NCBI GenBank assembly: GCA_964195005.1
Contig: CAXMOO010000093.1
Location: forward strand, 1 to 19,793
Length of the DNA: 19,793 bases
Origin: JAUXLW01 sp964195005
GTDB taxonomy: Bacteria > Actinomycetota > Acidimicrobiia > Spongiisociales > SHLN01
Direction: 5' to 3'
The notes under the pieces are model-generated. The model was not told where the DNA came from and searched no databases. It was given only the letters and a program-made list of their open reading frames with translations. Below are positions 16,251-19,793 of this stretch, piece by piece. Position 1 is the stretch's first letter. Every line of letters starts with the position of its first letter. A program made the translations under genes and the position numbers.

Positions 16251-17162
16251 CTACCCGAAGACCCAGCGCCAGGCGCGTTTGAGAGCGTTAGCCCGGTCGG
16301 GTGCCGGAAGGTCGATGAGAACGAGCTCCAGGTGGTCGGGCGGCAAGTCACCGATCAACACGTAAGACTGGTCCGCGGTGCGCCACAGAACCGTGACTGC
16401 CGCCGGCTTGTATTGGCGGCGGTATCCGCCACGGCCGGCCATCTCCACCGATGGCTTATCGGCCAGCGGGCCACCGTCGGTCTTGCGAGAGAGCTCGAAT
16501 ACGGAGAAGTGAAATAGCCCGTCGGTGTAGAAAGCCTGAATACCGCCGGCTGCGACATACGAGTCGGCCCGCCAGTAGTGACCCGCCGAAGCAGGGAGCG
16601 CCACGTCCTGGGCCATTTCCCGAACCTCGGGTGGTGGCATGTCGGTCATGTCGATCATCGGGGCGGAGTCCCGCGGCCCGACCTCAATTAGGGCTGTGTA
16701 TCGGTAGAGCGAGCCATTCCCGCCGAAAATCTCTGATGACAGCGGAACCGAAGATGCCTCATCCAGTACGAAGCGAGCCCGCAAATGGCCGTCCTCTAAC
16801 ACGTCGACCGTGCGACTGTCGTCGGCCCCCGATGTCTGCTCACCGTCAACAACCTCATAGCCGTCCCATAAACGCCACGGAGTAGTCGGTGTCATCTCCA
16901 CGTAGGTGGTTGTCCCGCCATAGTCGTCGATCAACTTCCCCTGGCCGATTACCACCGAGTGGTCACTTCCTTTGACCATGGTCATTCCGCCGGATTGCTC
17001 GACCTCGGATAATTGCGCCACCACGCCATCCGGCGACCAAGACACAACCAACTGCCGGCCCACGAACTCAGCATCAGCCGCGTGGTCCATGTCGTCGACC
17101 AGATCGGCCGTAGGCAGTGTGGTCATCATCGTGACGAGCAGCACAGCGAGGGACTGGGTCAT
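16251..17162 (-). CDS. RseB/MucB-like periplasmic or surface regulator of an ECF sigma factor
   Basis: This 303-residue protein starts at ATG 17162, sharing an ATGA overlap with the anti-sigma gene. Residues 4-18 (SLAVLLVTMMTTLPT) are a short signal peptide, so the protein is probably exported. The following region (about 30-190) has the pattern of the MucB/RseB N-terminal, LolA-like domain: VVSWSPDGVVAQL, a G-G-M-T-M turn, then YEVVDGEQTSG... LRARFVLDEASSVPLSSEIF...YRYTALIEVG. The C-terminal part (about 195-303) is like the second RseB domain in position but I recognise no motifs. In proteobacteria RseB binds the external part of the anti-sigma RseA and shields it from proteolysis. The gene order sigma, anti-sigma, RseB-like supports the same role here. 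The assignment rests on weak sequence similarity plus strong context. Confidence 0.7.
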   Translation of the reverse strand: MTQSLAVLLVTMMTTLPTADLVDDMDHAADAEFVGRQLVVSWSPDGVVAQLSEVEQSGGMTMVKGSDHSVVIGQGKLIDDYGGTTTYVEMTPTTPWRLWDGYEVVDGEQTSGADDSRTVDVLEDGHLRARFVLDEASSVPLSSEIFGGNGSLYRYTALIEVGPRDSAPMIDMTDMPPPEVREMAQDVALPASAGHYWRADSYVAAGGIQAFYTDGLFHFSVFELSRKTDGGPLADKPSVEMAGRGGYRRQYKPAAVTVLWRTADQSYVLIGDLPPDHLELVLIDLPAPDRANALKRAWRWVFG

Positions 17163-17569
17163 CGATCCACCACCGCCTGCACCTGAATCACATTGAAACC
17201 CGAGTCAACGGAGGCGCGCGCCACGTGCTGGTCGAATGCCTGTTCAAGCTGGAGCGGAACCGCGGCCCGCCCGTTGCTGCCCACACCAACCCCAACGACA
17301 ACCACCACTGCCGCCGCGGCCATAGCGCCGACCAGGGTCCGTCGCCAACGGGGTGCAAGTGGGATAACTTCGCGAGTGACTCCGATGCCGGCTGGGGGCG
17401 GCTCGAGTACCGGGAGAGCGCGGATCTGGAGGCGGACAGCCGCAAGCGAGTCGAGCTCGCGCTGACACTCCCGACAGTCGGCCAGATGGGTGGTCAACTC
17501 ACTCACTTCAGTCGAGCTCAGCTCTTCGTCGAGGAATGCCGACAGCAAATCGGTGGGGTGCCCGCTCAT
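17159..17569 (-). CDS. Membrane-anchored zinc-finger anti-sigma factor (RseA-like)
   Basis: This 136-residue protein starts at ATG 17569 within the stop of the sigma gene. The N-terminal cytoplasmic part has the zinc anti-sigma signature H-x3-C-x2-C (H28, C32, C35 in THLADCRECQREL) inside a helical sigma-binding region beginning LLSAFLDEELSSTE. A Pro-rich linker leads to one membrane span at about 78-98 (LVGAMAAAAVVVVVGVGVG) and an external tail of about 38 residues. It would hold the neighbouring ECF sigma factor at the membrane until an envelope signal releases it. Because the Cys-containing zinc site is intact, redox sensing is also possible. The tail is short, so the exported RseB-like protein encoded next probably contacts little more than residues 100-136. 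Confidence 0.9.
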   Translation of the reverse strand: MSGHPTDLLSAFLDEELSSTEVSELTTHLADCRECQRELDSLAAVRLQIRALPVLEPPPAGIGVTREVIPLAPRWRRTLVGAMAAAAVVVVVGVGVGSNGRAAVPLQLEQAFDQHVARASVDSGFNVIQVQAVVDR

Positions 17570-18075
17570 CTGCTCCCCAAAGCGTCGCGGAGCATCGAAC
17601 GGCCTCTGTGAATGCGACTGCGCACCGTACCGACGGGGACCGCGACTGCGTCTGCGATTTCCTGATACGTGAGGCCGACCACGTCACACATCACCACTGC
17701 CTCGCGGAACTCATAGGGAAGCCTGAGCAGTGCCTCTTGAATCTCCGAGCTGAGCCGGACCTCGTCCAGGACCTCCTCGGGTGCCGGAGCGGCGGCAATC
17801 GTCGACCTATCGTCATCCGGCAGCGCCGAAGTGGGGCGACGCTGTTTCTTGCGGATTTCGTCCAAGAAGGCGTTGCGGGTGATGCGCCACAGCCAGCCTT
17901 CGAACGAGCCCGGGGTGTATGTGCGCAAGCCCTTCCGGACCCGTAGCAGGACCTCCTGAGTGAGGTCGGATGAGTCATCCGGATTGCCAGTGAGGCGATA
18001 GGCAAAGTTGTAGATAACGCGGCCATAGTCGCTTGCGACTTGCTCCCAGGTTGGGACTGCCTCTTGCGAGGCCAT
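17566..18075 (-). CDS. ECF-type RNA polymerase sigma factor (SigE/RpoE-like)
   Basis: This 169-residue protein starts at ATG 18075. Region sigma-2 covers about residues 15-80, with YGRVIYNFAYRLTGNPDDSSD, LTQEVLLRVRKGL, and FEGWLWRITRNAFLDEIRKKQR for -10 binding. A variable acidic linker (81-105) follows. Region sigma-4 covers about 110-166, with LLRLPYEFREAVVMCDVVGL and the helix-turn-helix TYQEIADAVAVPVGTVRSRIHRGRSML. It has no sigma-3, as expected for ECF (group 4) sigma factors. The stop overlaps the anti-sigma start by four bases (ATGA), coupling their synthesis. A GGAAC/GTT promoter just upstream suggests autoregulation. It likely controls envelope stress genes; control of the nearby polysaccharide genes is not shown by any matching promoter I found there. 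Confidence 0.93.
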   Translation of the reverse strand: MASQEAVPTWEQVASDYGRVIYNFAYRLTGNPDDSSDLTQEVLLRVRKGLRTYTPGSFEGWLWRITRNAFLDEIRKKQRRPTSALPDDDRSTIAAAPAPEEVLDEVRLSSEIQEALLRLPYEFREAVVMCDVVGLTYQEIADAVAVPVGTVRSRIHRGRSMLRDALGSR

Positions 18076-18085
18076 CTACGTAGTT

Positions 18086-18113
18086 AACGGCGCTATGGCC
18101 GAAATGAGTTCCC
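18086..18113 (-). promoter_or_regulatory. Candidate ECF-sigma autoregulatory promoter (GGAAC, 20-bp spacer, GTT)
   Basis: On the minus strand GGAAC (18113-18109) is followed after 20 bases by GTT (18088-18086), about ten bases before ATG 18075. ECF sigma factors of the SigE/SigH/SigR group recognise GGAA-type -35 and GTT -10 elements, usually 18-19 bases apart, so this spacer is slightly long. The transcript would be nearly leaderless. The remaining upstream sequence to 18219 holds only a 10-bp palindrome at 18146-18155. Confidence 0.45.
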
Positions 18114-18219
18114 CGAAAGCTGGACCGCTGATGCTACGAGCGGCATGCCCGGGCACTCTCCTGGTGGTCCGTCGCACAAACAAACACCGCATCTCGGGCG
18201 CTACTTGCATGACAGACCA

Positions 18220-18402
18220 CTAGTCGTCGGATGAGGCCGAAGCATCGTCCTCGTCCTCGTCTTCACCCTCATCGAGGCCCTTGCGGAATTCTTTGGCAGA
18301 CGAGCCCAGGCTCTTGGCAATGCCGGGGATTCGCGACGCGCCGAAGAGAACAATAACGATGACGAGAATCACTAACAGCTCCGGTAAACCGAGCCCACCC
18401 AT
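18220..18402 (-). CDS. tatA: Twin-arginine translocase subunit TatA/TatE
   Basis: This 60-residue protein starts at ATG 18402, with AGGAG five bases upstream. It has the TatA layout: a short polar N-terminus, one membrane helix (residues 6-20, LPELLVILVIVIVLF), the F-G hinge (F20-G21), and an amphipathic helix with RIPGIAKSLGSSAKEFRKG. The acidic tail has about ten Asp/Glu among the last 16 residues. TatA multimers form the pore for folded proteins carrying twin-arginine signals, with TatC, which is not in this window. The three beta-helix proteins have Sec-type signals and are not obvious clients. It sits 36 bases after the membrane-anchored Mrr-like gene on the same strand and upstream of the sigma operon. 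Mycobacteria also keep a tat gene beside sigE-rseA-htrA. Confidence 0.93.
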   Translation of the reverse strand: MGGLGLPELLVILVIVIVLFGASRIPGIAKSLGSSAKEFRKGLDEGEDEDEDDASASSDD

Positions 18403-18438
18403 AGCACTCCTTGTTTGCAGTCGAAGCCTACCGACGTA

Positions 18439-19356
18439 TCAGGTGAGGGCTATGGAATCAACGAAATGCTGTAAGCGCTCCCGGGTTATGCACTGGATCC
18501 GCGGTTCACGTTTTTCCTTCTCATAAACGAGGTAGGGCCCAAATTTGTCAGATATCAGCAGACCCCGATCGAGCCCTGAGCCTGAGAACTGAGCCATGAA
18601 TTTGTTGAGCACACCCTCGGACAGTTCCGGATAGTCCGTTTCACTCAGCGGATCCACGAACACGAAGGTACGGCCTGTGGCGCTGGTTGCGGTGTAGGTG
18701 TCTTCCTGACCACCGGGCGTCACCGTGAAACCGGTCAAGCCGAGAATCCCCAACACCAGCTCACCGGCTGCTGCCGTCTCAGGATTGATCCCTTGCAGGC
18801 GCAGGCTCGCGCTGATCTGAGCGGGCATCTGGACGTCGGCCCCGGCCGGCCTCAAGCCCTCCTCCGGAATGGCGGAAACGGTTTCCGGAGAAGGCGACCC
18901 TGGGCCACCGGCAAACGACGAAAGGGGGTCTGGCCCAACATGTTTGAAAACCACGGGCGGAGGAGCCGGCGGGGGGAGTGCCCCGGGTGTCTCCAGATCG
19001 ACGCTACCAACCTGTTGATACTCGGAACCAGCCTTGGCGAAAGCCACGACTTTCGTTACCTGGTCGATGGGCAACGAGTGGCGCTTCTCGCGAACAACCT
19101 CGATCGCCTCATGTTTCAGCAGGCTAAAGAGAACCTCGTCCGGCTCAGCCGGCAGCGGCACATCGAAATAGACCTGCGCTTCTTCTCCCCGGACGTGAAA
19201 CTCGCCTACCGGAGCTGCGCCGGTGGCTCCCGGGGCCTCCTCCGCCGAGCTAACGACGGCTGAAGCGGATGGGGATGACCCGGCGGCACGATACAGAAAG
19301 TAGGCGACTGCACCCAAAACAACCACACCAATGATGATGCCAACAGCGACACCCAC
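18439..19356 (-). CDS. Membrane-anchored protein of unknown function with a degenerate Mrr-like C-terminal domain
   Basis: This 305-residue protein starts with GTG at 19356, preceded by GGGAGG at a good distance. Residues 3-22 are one N-terminal membrane helix (VAVGIIIGVVVLGAVAYFLY) without a cleavage site, so the rest is probably cytoplasmic. A small domain at about 55-122 (QVYFDVPLPAEPDEVLFSLL...PIDQVTKVVAFAKAG) and a Pro/Ser-rich linker (125-165) follow. Residues 198-305 have the strand-helix order of restriction endonuclease-like Mrr domains: LGLTGFTVTPGGQED, TGRTFVFVDPL, GLDRGLLISDKFGPYLVYE, then IQCITRERLQHFVDSI. The expected D...Q-x-K catalytic residues are not kept (FVFVD in place of Q-x-K), so nuclease activity is unlikely. 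It lies between whiB and tatA, with gaps of 41 and 36 bases. I do not know its function, and the fold match is by eye. Confidence 0.7.
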   Translation of the reverse strand: MGVAVGIIIGVVVLGAVAYFLYRAAGSSPSASAVVSSAEEAPGATGAAPVGEFHVRGEEAQVYFDVPLPAEPDEVLFSLLKHEAIEVVREKRHSLPIDQVTKVVAFAKAGSEYQQVGSVDLETPGALPPPAPPPVVFKHVGPDPLSSFAGGPGSPSPETVSAIPEEGLRPAGADVQMPAQISASLRLQGINPETAAAGELVLGILGLTGFTVTPGGQEDTYTATSATGRTFVFVDPLSETDYPELSEGVLNKFMAQFSGSGLDRGLLISDKFGPYLVYEKEKREPRIQCITRERLQHFVDSIALT

Positions 19357-19397
19357 TCTTGTCCTCCCGTCAGGTATTCGCGCTGAATCCTATAGCG

Positions 19398-19679
19398 TCA
19401 GGAGACCTGCCGGGCCTTCGCAGCCAGAGTCCGTTGTCGGCGGATCTTGCGTCGTTCTCGCTCCGAGAGGCCGCCCCAGATGCCGAAACGCTCTCCCTGG
19501 GTGATAGCGAATTCGAGGCACTCTTCTTTCACTCCGCAGGCCGCACAAATTGCCTTGGCCTTGCGGGTGGATGCACCTCGTTCGGGGAAGAACAAGTTCT
19601 GGTCGGCCCCGCTGCAATTAGCGTGATCTTGCCAGGAGAGCTGGTCGAGAACCAGCGCTTCGATGAGCTTCGTGTCCAA
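19398..19679 (-). CDS. WhiB-family iron-sulfur transcriptional regulator
   Basis: This 93-residue protein starts with TTG at 19679; GAGAGG lies about seven bases upstream and an in-frame TGA just beyond rules out a longer ORF. The four cluster-binding cysteines are C22, C45, C48 and C54, in the arrangement C-x22-C-x2-C-x5-C. The turn GIWGG (66-70) and a basic C-terminus (ERERRKIRRQRTLAAKAR) follow, as in DNA-binding WhiB-like proteins. Wbl proteins hold a 4Fe-4S cluster, sense redox or nitric oxide, and act with the primary sigma factor at promoters. The family is confined to actinobacteria and their phages. It is 41 bases upstream of the Mrr-like gene, so the two may be cotranscribed. The subfamily (WhiB1, WhiB2 and so on) cannot be settled from this alone. 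Confidence 0.94.
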   Translation of the reverse strand: MDTKLIEALVLDQLSWQDHANCSGADQNLFFPERGASTRKAKAICAACGVKEECLEFAITQGERFGIWGGLSERERRKIRRQRTLAAKARQVS

Positions 19680-19697
19680 AATTACCTCTCACAACCG

Positions 19698-19718
19698 TGT
19701 AATTACGTACTTGTAATT
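19698..19718 (-). promoter_or_regulatory. AT-rich direct repeats upstream of the WhiB gene, probable promoter or operator
   Basis: TGTAATT occurs at 19698-19704 and again at 19712-19718, a 14-bp period, in an AT-rich patch inside GC-rich DNA. The first copy overlaps the 8-bp palindrome GTAATTAC (19699-19706). It lies 19-39 bases upstream of the TTG start, suitable for a promoter or regulator site. No clear -35/-10 pair was identified. The final 70 bases of the window (19721-19793) show no gene I can support. Confidence 0.35.
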
Positions 19719-19793
19719 TAGAACGGGGTCGCGCGTGGGTCAAATTGAAAAGGAAGCCGGAAGCAGTCCCCTCCTGCGGAGCGGAGTCTTCGG

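Noticed and set aside
18146..18155. Palindrome TGCCCGGGCA upstream of the sigma factor gene
   Set aside because: It is a short GC-rich palindrome with no repeat elsewhere and no T tract; it is likely chance.

Overview
The window is about 60% GC by eye and reads as a chromosome segment of an actinobacterium, probably a deep-branching lineage such as Acidimicrobiia. The evidence is a WhiB-type Fe-S regulator, a DUF2342-type metalloprotease-like protein, a sigma / zinc anti-sigma / RseB-like triplet beside tatA, frequent GTG and TTG starts, and secreted FG-GAP-like/beta-helix proteins. The lineage is an inference. I found no rRNA, tRNA, CRISPR array, IS element or phage gene.

Layout. (1) 1-1199, plus strand: the C-terminal end of a PDZ protein (probably an HtrA-type protease), overlapping by one base a DUF2342 family protein whose HEXXH motif is degenerate. 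(2) 1321-7809, minus strand: three paralogous secreted right-handed beta-helix proteins, two of them with an N-terminal aspartate-rich repeat domain. Between the second and third lie a small membrane ORF and a good rho-independent terminator. (3) 7958-13289, plus strand: a GT4 glycosyltransferase, a Wzy/O-antigen-ligase-type polymerase, and a single protein fusing a Wzx-like flippase to a GT4 glycosyltransferase. (4) 13315-16052, minus strand: a Wzz-like chain-length regulator fused to a CpsD/BY-kinase-like ATPase, then the initiating polyprenyl-phosphate sugar phosphotransferase. (5) 16251-18075, minus strand: an ECF sigma factor, zinc-finger anti-sigma factor and RseB-like protein with ATGA overlaps, under a candidate ECF-type promoter. 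(6) 18220-19679, minus strand: WhiB, a membrane-anchored protein with a degenerate Mrr-like C-terminus, and TatA.

Regions 2-4 together form a compact Wzx/Wzy-type exopolysaccharide locus. The phosphotransferase would load the first sugar on undecaprenyl phosphate, the two GT4 activities extend it, the fused flippase exports it, Wzy polymerises it and the Wzz/ATPase protein controls length. The beta-helix proteins would act outside the cell on, or attached to, the product. No sugar-nucleotide synthesis genes are present, so those must lie elsewhere.

The most interesting observation is a recurring inverted repeat, consensus about YACTCNRAGTR. It is found only between genes and always upstream of minus-strand units: two copies before the beta-helix gene starting at 7809, one before the small membrane ORF, one before the beta-helix gene starting at 4969, and two before the sugar phosphotransferase at 16052. 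It looks like the operator of an undescribed regulon linking the start of polysaccharide synthesis to the secreted beta-helix proteins.
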